Assembly (NCBI GenBank): GCA_965178125.1
Contig: OZ237765.1
Span: 62,001 to 126,000, forward strand
Length of the DNA stretch: 64,000 nt
Source: Bilabrum cf. latius
Lineage: Eukaryota > Bigyra: Bicosoecida > Bigyra > Bicosoecida
Direction of reading: 5' to 3'
Below the pieces are notes generated by a model. It did no database searches. It was not told where the DNA came from and was given only the letters and a program-made list of their open reading frames with translations. The position numbers and the translations under genes are program-made. Below are positions 12,452-23,657 of the stretch, piece after piece (within the stretch, counting starts at the first letter, position 1; each line of letters begins with the position of its first letter).

Positions 12452-13063
12452 TCATGTCGCTGCTGCACCTGATGCCATCGCAGAGGACGAAGAAGAGGAC
12501 GAATAAGACGGTGTGGTGCTCGCAGCGAGCACGGGCCCGGCTCCCAGGTCCAGCGGCTCCCTCCTCGCGTCCTCCTGGTCCATCTCCAGCAGCTTCGCCT
12601 CAATCATCGCCACTTTGTCCGAGAGCCGGGCTAGACCGGCTAGTTTCTGCTCTCGTTCCCTCGCTCGCATTGTCTGCCAAGCCGACCGCGCATCGCTCGC
12701 TTTCTCGTCTGCGGTACGGAATTCCCTTGCTCTGGACCCCGTCTAGCCGTGTCCGGAAATGGTCCCGGATTTAGAGAACACCATCTCTTTCGCCTCAAAT
12801 CGAACAGTAACGTTCTTATCGTGCAGCTGAGCTCCATCCATGCCAAGCTGTGCCTCCCGCGCTTCCTCCCTACTCCCCATAGTCACAAATGCAAACCCTT
12901 GAGGCAGGCCACGACGGGGCCCTGACTTGAAAAATGCAATATTGACGTCCTTGACTTTACCGTACTTGCTAAATGCAGTGAGCAGGTCATATTCGCGCGC
13001 ACGCGTACTCAGTCCGCCAACGTGGAGCCGCACCTGGCTATCATCCCTAGCAGAAGCAGCCAT
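12452..13063 (-). CDS. RBM18: RBM18-like RNA-binding protein
   Basis: Single exon, 203 residues. One RNA-recognition motif spans about residues 10-95. RNP2-like LHVGGL and RNP1-like QGFAFVTM are visible, and the spacing to KNVTVRFEAKE matches RBM18. The C-terminal helix (LSDKVAMIEAKLLEMDQE) matches the short helix after the RRM in RBM18 proteins. TAG at 12743-12745 lies between these two parts; without reading it as Gln the helix would be lost. It ends in TGA. It probably acts in nuclear RNA binding, inferred from the family. The RRM is confident and the RBM18 assignment likely. Confidence 0.75.
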
Positions 13064-13419
13064 GGCCGCAGAAGTCAGTTAAGATTTGCAGCAGATATCA
13101 CACAGAAAGCTTAAACTATCCTATGTTCGTAGAGAGAAGAGCGCAGCGCGCAGTGTGGTGTTTGTAGAGTTTGTCCAAGAAATGCTGTCCATCAATCGTC
13201 ACGACGACTGTCGGACGCACTGCATCGACGTGCAGCCAGACCTGCGAGGTGTCCCCCGGAAAGACACCCCCCAGATACAGCCCCGGTCAATGACGACCAA
13301 AGGCTCTTCTCCAGGTCCGACCAGGGTCCCCGGAATGTGCACCTAACCCGCCAAGGACCGCCCGCTAAGCCGTATGCTAAGCCCAGACATGCCTACCTAA
13401 ACCATGTCAATCCGCAGAT
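13064..13419. other. Intergenic stretch, no supported gene
   Basis: The gap lies between the start of the RBM18-like gene and the TAA stop of the giant TMTC-type gene, both on the minus strand. No start, motif or intron-bounded reading frame was found. It must hold the promoter of the RBM18-like gene. Confidence 0.4.
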
Positions 13420-16400
13420 TTACATCAGGACCATCACCCGGCTGCAGCTCACCCCGTACTTCTGCATCCTCGCCAGCAGCTCCGCCCCCACCACCCCGTG
13501 AGCATCCAATGAGCTCGCCCCCGCCGACTCCGCCCGCTGCTGCGCCTCACGCAGCCACACCGCTGCGTCTGCTCGGTACTCGTCCGTCGTGAGCAGCTTG
13601 AGCAGCCGCTGTGCGTCCCTTAGCGCCCTTTGGCCACCCAGCTCCGGGCTGCTGGGGACGTCATTGATGGCAGCCCGCGCCACCATCCTGAGGAGCCTCG
13701 CGGCGATGTTCCACTCCCCCAGAGAAAAAGCCTGGTACACGGCGTGGTTCCGCACGGCCGCCAGCTGCGGTGGTCCGAAGAGCTTGGCTGCCTTCTGGCT
13801 GGCGGCTATGGCACGGGCGGGCTCCCCCCAGCGGAATACGGGCGACACCATGCGCACGCAGGCCGCGTTCAAGTGCACGCTCGTGGCCGCGGGGCTGCCC
13901 GGGGCCAAGATGGTGGTAATGGCAGCCGACAGGACGCTGTTCTCTGCCCGGTCCATGCGCCCCAGGGACCAGAGGGGCAAGTTGGGGATGCCCCTGTTCT
14001 CTGGCAGCTCCCGCACTGACACCACCAGGGACTCGGACGAGGAGGACGAGGACACGGAGGGGGAGGGGGAGGGGGAAGCAGAGCTCTGGCCCGCGGGGCC
14101 CATGGACGGACCAACCAGCCGATGGTCCAGCATGTGCACTGCCCGCGGGGACACGAGCCCGTCACTCTGCTGCATGCGCCCGTTCAGTGGGGCAGTGCTG
14201 CTGCCGCTTCCTGGCGCTCCATGGTGTTCCCTGGCATCGTTACCTCCGACCTGTTCCCCGCCTCGTTCCCCGCCTGCTGTGCGCCGCACGTCCACCATCA
14301 GGTTCCTGTGCCTGGCCGTCCGCTCCCCCCTGTGGAACCACATCTCCAGCAGGCCCATCGTAGTCAAGTACTCGGTCTTGGCCGCCCGAGTGACCGTGGC
14401 GTGCTCGTACGTGGCCAGCGCCCGGTCCAGCCAGCACCGCTCGTGGCCTGCGACTAGGTCGCCGCCCCCGTCCCCGATCTCCGGCCCCGCGCGCAGCACC
14501 CAGGGCCCCGGCAGTTGCCCTCCCTGCGCAACCGCTCTCGACACATTCCCGCTGATGAGCGGCCGCTCGATGTCCTTGGACGAATGGACCCAGTAGGACA
14601 CGTACTTGGGGAGTGCCTCCGCATTGGCGGCGTATAGAGCTGCCGAGGGCACTGGCACGAAGACAGCCGCCATGTCGGTGGGGCGCCCCAGCTGAGCCAC
14701 GGGCCCCAGCGCGGGCTCCCCCAGCAGAGCGCCGATGCTGGCCACAGTGGGGATCGCCGAGGCCACGTGTGCCTGCCTGTCCGACTACGCTCCTTCTCCT
14801 TCTCTTCCTCCTCTTTCGCTCCGTAGTTGATCCTCATGGCCGGCGCCTTTTGCCACTGAGCGCTGCACCAGCGGGATTGTAACTTCCACCGCGCTGGCAT
14901 CGTCCCATGCATCCCCCTGCTGCCCGCGGCTATGCACCGGGCTCGCCTCGCGGTCCCAGCGGGGGGAGGCGTCTCCCTCCGAGCTGGAGAACCGCTTGGG
15001 GGTCCAGTTGGCAGGGGGAGTCAGTCGCCTTGTGGTGCGGTCGGAGCTGGCGGCCCCTGCGCTCGCCCATGGCATCGACAGCACAGGCAGGGACGGGGCT
15101 TGCAGCAGTCGGGGCTGGGAGCTGGTCGTGGTCGACGATGATGACGATGATGACGATGACGATGATGACGATGACGATGATGATGAATCACCCGGAGTGA
15201 CGACCCCTGTGCCTGTGCCCCTGACTGCGCTAGTCGCTGAAGCTGCCGCTCCGGGGTAGAGCGTCTCCCATACCCGAGCTCCCAAGACGCTGGCACCGTG
15301 CCCCTGGGCCTCCCATTGACCGTGCATGGCCTCCCATTGACCACCCACAGGGCGCGGGATGCGGAGTGCAGCCGATGCGTCTGCCCTGGTCCTGTTCCAC
15401 TGGTCTGGGATGCTGTTCGCAGGGGCCTCCAGGGAACTGAGGGGCAGACGGGAGGCGGGCACGGGGATCGTTTCTTCCTGGCGTGACGAACGCACCTATT
15501 GTTCCCTGGACCAGCGATCGGAGGCGGACGGGGCCACGACGATGCCGGCTTGTGCGACGGCCGGGGGGTGTTCTTGTACTACAGAGGCAGGTCGCGGGGG
15601 GTGCTCGCGGGCTGTACCGTGGGCGTCTTTCATGAGCACATGTTCCCTGTGATCTTGTTCCCTGTGACCTTGTTCCCTCGCTGAGTCCTCCTGATCTAGC
15701 GCGTCGTTCCACACTGCGCACAGCAGCGGTGACTCGCACAGGCTACCCGTCCTCATCATCCGGCCCAGGACAGGGCTGCCAGAACACGACCCCACCCCCT
15801 GAATGCGACCATTCTGCTCCTCCTGCTCTCTGTCCTGCACGTCGCCTGCTTCGCACAGTATCGCGCTCACGCCAACTGCACGCCCCGCCCACTCTGCCAG
15901 CAGCCTAGCCCGCACCCTATGTCGCTGGCTCCAGCCCACCGCCAGCCCACCCACCCAAGATGCCACTGGATTCACTCGGTCCACAGGGCCAGCCTTTGTA
16001 TACGATGACGATTCCGTATCAGTCCGCACCCCCCTCGCCGCACCCCCCACCGCACCCCCCGCCCCCGCCCATCCCACCCCACTCCCCAAGGGAACAACCC
16101 GGCGAGGGCCACCACGGTGCAGCGAGTGGGGCGCGATCGGGGGCTGGCCCACCCGGCGCCTGGAGGCCGCACTCGTCACAGCATCCAACACTGTGTCGCC
16201 GAGCAGACCCGCTTCCAGGTCGACACCCCCACTCAGTCCCCCGCCTCCTCCTCCGATGGTGATGCTTGCCGTGAACACCACCGGCCTCCCCGCTCCCCCA
16301 GCCCTCTCCCACTCCCCATCGTGCTGTCCCGGGTGCAGCTCCATCAGGCCGTCCAGCCGGGCCCATGCAGAGGCCACGAGGGCCGCGCGGGGGCCGCCCC

Positions 16401-19400
16401 ACAGACCCAGCAACACCTCGGGGTCCGAGAGACCAACACTCTCCGGACCGTTACTGTCCCCCGGCCGCATGAGCCCTGCCTCGTTCTCGTGCACGATCCC
16501 AGGGAGGGGCACCCCGTCCCTTCTGGCCCTTGCAAGCACCAGCCGAGTGGCCTCCACCTCGACCCGGCGGTGCACGTGCTCCAGCCCCGGTGACTTGCAC
16601 ACGATGCCGAGAGCCACTGCCCTCCGCTGCATCATGGTGGGCCGCCTGGCCCCTTGCCCGCTCCACCTCCCCTTTGGCCACCCCACGGCCTCCTCCATCG
16701 CGCCCGGCCGCACCCCGGCCAGGGTCTCCATCACAGTGGGCCCCTGCGCGTCGGCGCCCTCCCGCCCGTGCCCATCCACCGCCCGCCCGATCTCGATCCC
16801 GCCGTTGAGGCGCCGCTTCTCCCGCCGCACGATGTTCCTCACCCAGGGAACAAGGCCGTCCACCCAGTTCGGCGCGCTGGCATGCCCCGCCCCCTCCACC
16901 CCTTCCTGACCCGGAGCGCCTCCCGCCCAGAGCCCCAGCTCCCACAGCCTCCACAGCGATGGCTCCAGCGCCACCGCCATGTCCCTCGCCCTCAGCTCGG
17001 CTTCCTCCCTGGAGACAGAGTCGGAGACCAGCTCCTGCGCCAAGGGACACTCGCCCCAGGGGAAGGGAGGCTCCTTGTGCACGTCCTCCCCGTGCCCTGG
17101 ACCCAGCTGCCGGTCCACGAGCGCCCGGATGCCCTCGGGAGTGAGCAGGCTGATGGGTTTGTCGCTCCACCTGCTGGCCGAGATGTACGAGGCGCCCAGC
17201 CCGCTGATCACAGAGGGGGGCGCGGACACGGACCAGAACGACGCAGGGGGCTCGCTTGGTAGGGGTACCAGGTCGCTGCTCGATTCGTTGCTGGGCGTGA
17301 CGGGAGCATGCGAGCCGTTGTTCCCTGCCGCAGCCGGGGCAAAATCTGTGTCCAGGCTCGACCGCACCGCCGCACGCAAGAGCAGCCGATCATCATCCCC
17401 ATCGTAGGCGCTGCTCCCGATCGACCCATCGCGCCCTTCCCCGTGGTCATGGTTGAGCCCCAGCTCCATGGGGACCAGCCGAGTCACAGGCAGGGCAGCG
17501 TGTTCCCAGTGCATCCCCAAAGAGGCCCTGGGAGAGAACCGAGAGCAGGTCACGGCAAGGACGCCCGGCCCCGCTCGCTCCACGGCCCCTCGGATGGCAA
17601 GCCCCTCTGCCCCACCACCACCACCGCCAGCAGCACTGCCCCCTAGCCCTTGTTCCCCAGCCCTCCCGAGGCAGTCCTCCCGAAGCGAGTCCACAGCGGC
17701 TGCTCGCATGCCCTCCTGCAGCTCCCGGCGGGTGAGCTGCACACCCAGGTGGGGGTGGGCCCCCTCCGAGGTCGCGTTCCCAGTGGCGTGCATCCTGTGC
17801 ACTGGACCGCCTGTCTGCTGCCCGTCCCCGTCCACCAGTCGCCTCAGTCCGACTCGCCGCATGCACCACTTGACCGTGTGCACGGCGAGCCGGCCCAGCA
17901 CGCGGCCCGTAGCGGCGAGGAAATCCGAAATCTCGGAGAAATGAGCCGGCCACGCCCCCTGAAGATTCCAGCCCGCGGACTGTTCCCTGAGAGCGGTTGC
18001 AACTACCTCCGCCGCGGCACCCGATCCGTCCTCCCGCTCACCCACGCCCCCATCGTGGCCTCCCGCACCCTGCTGCTCCACGAGCGACCATGCGCTGCAC
18101 CCGGCCAGCACCCCCTCCACCACCGAGTCGTCCTCCTCCCAGGCCAGCTCTGCCCTCCAATAGGGACACACACGCAGCCCGCGCTCCACCATCCCCGCCG
18201 CCCCCGTCCACTCGGGCGCGAAGGTGGTCGCCCTCACAGGATTCGCCCGAGCCCTCGCCCCTGCCAGGGCCCAGTGGTCCTCCTCCTCTGGAATCAAGTG
18301 AACGGACATGCCAGTCAGCCGGGCCGACCCCCGCGTGTGATACTCCGCCATGAAGGGCCAGTGCGGCTGCTCCCCAGTTGCCTCCCGTCTCCATGCCTGC
18401 AGCACCGCTCGATGCACAGGGTCACTCGCACCCTCTGGCCCCTGCCTCCCTCTTCCTCGCTGCTGCTGCTCCTCGTCACCTCTCTCTACACCCCTATGGC
18501 CCGATGCAGAGAGCGCCCTTGATGCTCCCGGGTCCTTGAGCCACACAGCGGCCTCCTGGTGTGGACCCAGGCCCATGGGGGCCTCCTGCCCTGGCAGTGC
18601 ATCTGCGTGCAGGAAATCGGGCGCGTGCCCAGGCATGCCCAGGGTCACGGAGGCCTGCACCAGCCGGGGGTCCGCCGGGTGATCCACGGCCATGGTGGCG
18701 GCCATGGCGGGCTCGGCTGCCGAGAGGAGACCCTTGAGCTGCAGCCGGGTTGCGATGCCGTACGATGTCATGAAGGTGTCCCGCCTGTAGTGCCGCGCGT
18801 GCGACTGCAGCATGGACAGGTCGTTCCTCCACTCGGCAGATCGAACCAGGGCCAGGTGCACGAACCATGCTACTAGAGCGGACAGGGCGCACGATGTGAC
18901 GAGTGATCCCATGGGTGTGACGAGGGCTGGGCCGAGGGGCAGCTGAGCCCTGGCCTCTTCCACTTCCTGCTCGTTGCCTGCTTGCCTCTGAGGCTGCTCA
19001 TCCCCTTCGCCCTCGCCGTCGTGTTTCTGCACCTGGCGGTCTCTATCGCTTGCATGCCCACTCGTACCATCATGTATACCACCTTCACTACTACTGCCCT
19101 CTGCTGCCCCCCGCCTACACCACAAAATAGAGTCCCCCATCTCTGCCGCCAGCCCGGCCAGCTCCACCACCAGCAGGACGGCCCCCATCGAGGGCAGCAC
19201 CATCTGTCTCTCCGCCACCACAAAGCCCACCTTCACCAGAGCGTGGGACGCAGGCACATACGGCAGGATCAGCAGGGTCAGGGACAGCAGCAGCCGCCAC
19301 CGGCGAGACCTCCTCAGCGGCCTCAGCCTGCCTCTAGAGTCGCGGCTGGGCCCGTCGCACGAGGCCGCCAGCCAGACGAGGGCGAGCAGGGTGGCCCACG

Positions 19401-21393
19401 CGGCGCCGCTTACGAGGTTCCGCCAATCCCACGGTGACGTGACGAGTGACATGGTGTTGTGCTCGTGGGAGAGGGCGAGGGGCAGGAAGCACCGACCGAG
19501 CGCCGTCACCTGCACCCACGCGGCGCTCGTGGCCCGCTGCCAGAACGCGTCCAGTCTTGCGATCGGGTTGTGCATCCCCGGGGCGCTGAGCGTGTATCCC
19601 CCCGAGAGTATCTCGATCCTGGCGACGAAGAGGGAGGGAGAGAGCAGCAGCAGGTAGATCGTTCTGGCCCACGAGATGCGGCCTCGACTGAAGGCCCCCT
19701 CCGGTGCAACGGAGCCATAGATCTCCTCCTCCTCGTCCTGCTGCTGGCTCACCTTGGCAATCACTCCGCCTTTGCCCTTTGATCCCTCACTCCGTCTGGA
19801 CCCACCCTAACTACTCTTCTCTTCTTCATCTGCCTGGTCAATCTTGTTCCCCACACACCAGGCCACCGCACCGGGCCCCACACCCACTGCATCCAGCATG
19901 TCCACCAGCAGACCCCACCACGAACCACCATGCACTGCCCCCTCTCCAGCCATGGACCCTGTTGCACGTCCGGTGTAGACACCCCTGCTCACTGCGGCAT
20001 CCACAATGGCCATGGTGGCCGGCCATACGAGCGCTGTCTCCTTGCAGAGCAGCCCCAGCACCACGAGGACTGTGGCCAACCCAAGCGATAGCAGGTGCGC
20101 GCACAGCGGGGGATCCAAGCCCCTGCCACGCCCCGGGATATCCCCCCGGCGCACAGGACCCCACCCTGGGGTAGCCCTGTCCTCGCACCCCAGGGCCCGC
20201 CCCAAGGGCATGCAGCTGCACCCCTCCAGCCCCTCGAGCGAGCAGTCCCACACGACGGGCTCATCCGCGCTGCCCCACACTGGCACCCCATCGCCCGTGC
20301 CCCCCTCGCGCTCCCAAGTGCTCTCCCCCGAGTGTGAAGTCGATAGCAGCGTTGCTGATATTTCATCGCCGCTACCAGGTTGCTCTAAAAGCCGCTTGGA
20401 TCGAATCACGGGTGCACTGCACGCATGCGCGCAGGGGATGCAGCAGGGCCAGATGCCGGACAGCGACAGCCACCAATACCACGTCATCCGCACGCTGGCT
20501 TCATCCTCGGACTGTTCCCTGGCCCGGTCCATGTCCCACGCTCTCACCACGTCAGGAGACGTGGCCAGCACGACGGCCATCGCGGCGATGCAGAACAGGT
20601 CGCATACCACCTCTGCCCTTGAGGTCAGGTTGGCCACCACCTCGCTGTGCACTGGGTGGCAGGCGAACAGCAACGAGGCCGCCAGCACCCTCCACCGGGG
20701 CCCAAACTGAAAGCAGGCGAAGGTGCCTGTCTGGGCTTCATGTTCTGGACGTGGATGCCCATCGCTACCCGCCCCGTCCTCCTTTGGCATGCCACCATGG
20801 CCGCCATGGCCACTGCCGAACCCTTCACCTTTGCGCTTGCCATTGCCATTGCCCCTGTCCTGGTCTCCCTCCTTACAGTCTCCACCCCCGTGCCCCTCAT
20901 GCCCCTCCTGGTGTTCATCCAGCAGCATGAGCATGGCCATCACCCGACTCACCCCCGCAGCCAGCCCCGCATGCATGAGCACTGACGACAGGTGCAGGAC
21001 CCACCCAGTGCCCCCTTCCTCCGCGGGGTGTCCCCAGCGAGACCCCGCCAGCTGCCTCTCCATCCTGAGGCCGAGCACTACCAGCGGTCTCCAGCTGTTG
21101 TGTGTCCACGTGTGGTTATTCCTTTCGCTGCCCATCATCGCGTTGCCCCAGAAGTCGTGCTTCCAGAGCCCCCAGATGCTCTGGGACCCCGCGTGCACGT
21201 CGGGGTTCGCTTGGATGGCCACTTTGTCGTCGTACGTGAAATCGTGGGACAGGGTCGGGAGGTACAAGATGAAAGCAGCCGTGAATGCAAGCACGGCAGA
21301 GAGCCACGGAGCAGGTCCAGGAGCGCACGCGGAGCCAGCCCGTGAGCAAAGTGCACTTGATCGGGTGCTCCGCAGCAGGCAGCTGCCCGGCAT
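13420..21393 (-). CDS. Giant TMTC-type protein (ER O-mannosyltransferase family)
   Basis: TMTC proteins are ER multi-pass membrane proteins with C-terminal TPRs that O-mannosylate cadherin-type folds. The N-terminus shows a membrane segment followed by the luminal loop motif HDFTYDDKVAI, then KHDFWGN and HNSWRPLVVLGLR, as in TMTC. A later block (MHNPIARLDAFWQRATS...SPWDWRNL) matches the TMTC region after the third loop, and GFVVAERQMVLPSMG the conserved segment beyond it. The open frame is 2657 residues, about three times the usual TMTC length, because of Ser/Gly/Glu-rich insertions. Three TAG codons (19807-19809, 15496-15498, 14785-14787) are read as Gln; the first would cut the membrane domain in two. 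The stop is TAA. Whether the last 450 residues (TPR-like helices) belong to this gene or to a spliced neighbour is the main doubt. Confidence 0.7.
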
Positions 21394-21465
21394 TCGGCAT
21401 TGTGGCGACTAGCCAGAACTGGTCGGAGCTGCGCCTTCCACGTCGTTATCCATCACTTGTCTTGT

Positions 21466-21639
21466 ATGGGTGTGCTAGCCCGAATCCTACGCAATACAGT
21501 CGGCCGGCGCCGAGGAGTTGCTCCCCAACGCATGAGGGCTGTCGCCCCCGCTCCCGCTGTCCTCCTCATCAGCGCATTTGTCCTGCTCCATCGAATGCCT
21601 TTGCTTCCTAACCAAAGTGCTCAGCTGACTTACACTTGA
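21466..21639 (+). CDS. Possible small membrane protein (57 aa)
   Basis: A short frame starts at ATG 21466 with an Arg-rich, acid-free N-terminus (MGVLARILRNTVGRRRG) and then a hydrophobic segment (VLLISAFVLL); it ends in TGA. The shape would suit a small mitochondrial membrane protein, but no family is recognised. It lies in the 527-base gap between the divergent giant TMTC gene and TMEM256. The rest of that gap (21640-21920) is AT-richer with no gene seen. Confidence 0.3.
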   Translation: MGVLARILRNTVGRRRGVAPQRMRAVAPAPAVLLISAFVLLHRMPLLPNQSAQLTYT

Positions 21640-21920
21640 TGTCGGTGCAAATGCAGTGATTTCATGGATCGGAAGGGAACTCTCGTCTGCCCAGGCAACT
21701 GCACGGCTCTTCTACTCCATTCAACCGCAGTAAATACGTTCGCACCGAGCCAATGCTATTACGTACACATGTCGTCAAACATTCAAGCCAACACGAAACC
21801 GTGCACGCTGCAGATTTGTGCCATACATTGCAAATCTGGTCCCATGTTCAAGTTGATGATGAGTGCAGTCTGTCCTAAGTCAGCCACCACAATACAATTT
21901 GTCTGCATCCAGAACAACGT

Positions 21921-22307
21921 ATGCAAGTCCTTCAATCGCCATTATTCTGGCAGCAGGTAGGTGGGGTGCTTGGCGCTACCGGTGTGCTTGCAGGAGCCCT
22001 TGGATCGCACGCCTTGCCTTCCAGGCTGCGAGCCCTCAAGATCGACGACCAGGAAGCCAAGGACAAGGCAATAAAGCAGTGGGGCATTGCATCTAACTAT
22101 TAGCTCATGCATGCTGTTGCTCTAGTCGCTGGCGCGCCGGCACTCCGGAGGCCTGTGCCAATTTGCGCCGGTTGGGCAGTAGGAACCATTCTCTTCTCAG
22201 GCTCTATCTACGCCGGGGCTTGGATGCAAGACAAGAAATACTCGAGGATGGCACCGGTTGGGGGTATGCTTATGATGGCGGCGTGGGGTGCGATTGCATT
22301 CCTGTGA
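21921..22307 (+). CDS. TMEM256: TMEM256/DUF423 small membrane protein
   Basis: 128 residues, single exon, about the size normal for the family. Typical DUF423 features are visible: an N-terminal GALGSHAL motif (residues about 27-34), hydrophobic segments, and the GTILFSGSIYAG segment before the last helix. TAG at 22101-22103 lies in SNY-(TAG)-LMHAVALV. In DUF423 proteins this place is normally Tyr-Gln followed by a His-Ala-Leu helix, so the TAG stands exactly on the conserved Gln. It ends in TGA, 115 bases from the convergent RPA43 gene. The function of the family is unknown; it is membrane-bound and found in bacteria and mitochondria-bearing cells. Confidence 0.85.
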
Positions 22308-22422
22308 AACGTAGCAGGTTGCCTGGGCAAGCAGCCCACGTCACGGCAGTTCGGAGATGCCTTTTTGGAATGGTTCGATGGGAGAAAGCAGAATTGCAAC
22401 TTGTATGCCAGTGCAAACCATG

Positions 22423-22542
22423 TCATCTCTCTGTCCTAGCTCGCTTTGCGGCTGGAGTGCCATCTTCATCATCTGCTCGTGCTGCCCCAGAGCTCGCCGA
22501 CTGCCCACTCCCAGCCTTAGCCCCTCTTGTGCTGCTTGCAGA

Positions 22543-22575
<33 letters not shown>

Positions 22576-23643
22576 TGTCCCTATGCCAGACCCGAACCCC
22601 GTATCCCCCTCCCCATGAGCCTCCTTCCTTCCCTCGTCCCTCTCCCTCGCCCTCTTCCTGCCCCCGGCCGCACCACCCCTTGCCCCCCTGCCCTCCCACG
22701 CCCCCGCTGCCCCCCCACTGGCAGTGGCCCCCGCCTGCAGATCCCCCTCGGTTGCAACCCTCACGAAGTCCACCTGCAGAGACACGATGCCCTGCCGCTC
22801 AGAGGCTTGGTGCATGCGCACCACCACAGGGGTGCCTACCTCGAGCACTTGCCCCTGCTCCTACTCCTGCTCCTGCTGCTGCTCCTCGACGAATCCCTCC
22901 CCCTCTCCATCCTCCACCGCTGCCCCTTTCTTTCTGTAGGGCTGGCTAGAGGCAACCCAGTGCCCTGGAGACACCGCAGGTGTGTCTCCAAGGGGTCCCG
23001 TCTCGCCGGTGGCCTCGGACTTGTCCGCCTTGGATTTGGCGGAGGCACCTCCGCTGGCGGCCTGCTCGCTTCCTTCTGGGTTGTACACGCACCTACCTTC
23101 CATGCCTCGAGCGGTAACAGTCGCATTAAAGAGATTCATAACAAGCATTCCGACGTGATCAGAGGACCACTGCGTCACACGGGCCACCATGTGCTCGCCC
23201 TTGCGAGGCGCAAAGAGTACTCCAGACACCTTCGCATCAACGTACGACCCAGCTCCTCCGTTGACGAGCGGCAAACTTCCTCCCCCGCCATCAGATGCCT
23301 CTGGAAATACAACGCTCGAGTAGGACAGCAAAACCCCGCCAATGTCCCTGCGGTACCTCATAATGTAGTCTTGATCCAGTTGCTCTTGCACGTATTGCAT
23401 CGGCTCCTTCTGAAACACTGGGGGCACGCATGCGCTTATAGCTAGGTCTGACGAGTACAAAGCAGTTCCAACTGCATTACGCCGCATGTCAAAGTGGCCC
23501 AAAAAGATAAACCCCACTTTGGCACCACGCGAGGAACTTGCCCGTGCAGCGGAACCAGACAGTGTACGAACGCGCGGCGCCAAGAGCTTGGATTCACGAC
23601 AATCTTGCCCATTCGAAATCGCAGATTGATATGGCTATCCCAT
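22423..23643 (-). CDS. RNA polymerase I subunit RPA43-like (RPB7/OB-fold)
   Basis: 406 residues, single exon. An N-terminal RPB7-like part (GFIFLGHFDMRRNAVGTALY) leads to an OB fold with SGVLFAPRKGEHMVARV and HVGMLVMNLFNATV. This order is that of RPA43, the Pol I stalk subunit that pairs with RPA14 and contacts Rrn3. The tail is Lys/Arg- and Ser-rich, as expected for a nucleolar protein. TAG is the third codon (23635-23637) and recurs at 22861-22863 inside an alternating Gln-Glu run. It ends in TGA. The start codon is 14 bases from the start of the divergent TMTC gene. The assignment rests on the OB-fold wording; another RPB7-family protein is possible but less likely. Confidence 0.75.
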
Positions 23644-23657
23644 GAATAGTTTAACGC
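23644..23657. promoter_or_regulatory. 14-base gap between divergent start codons
   Basis: Only 14 bases separate the ATG of RPA43 (minus) from the ATG of the second TMTC gene (plus). The plus start sits in GTTTAACGCATG. A nearly identical GTTTACGCATG precedes TMX2 in the other closely spaced divergent pair (29051-29065). Promoter elements for both genes must lie inside coding sequence or in this short core. Confidence 0.45.
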
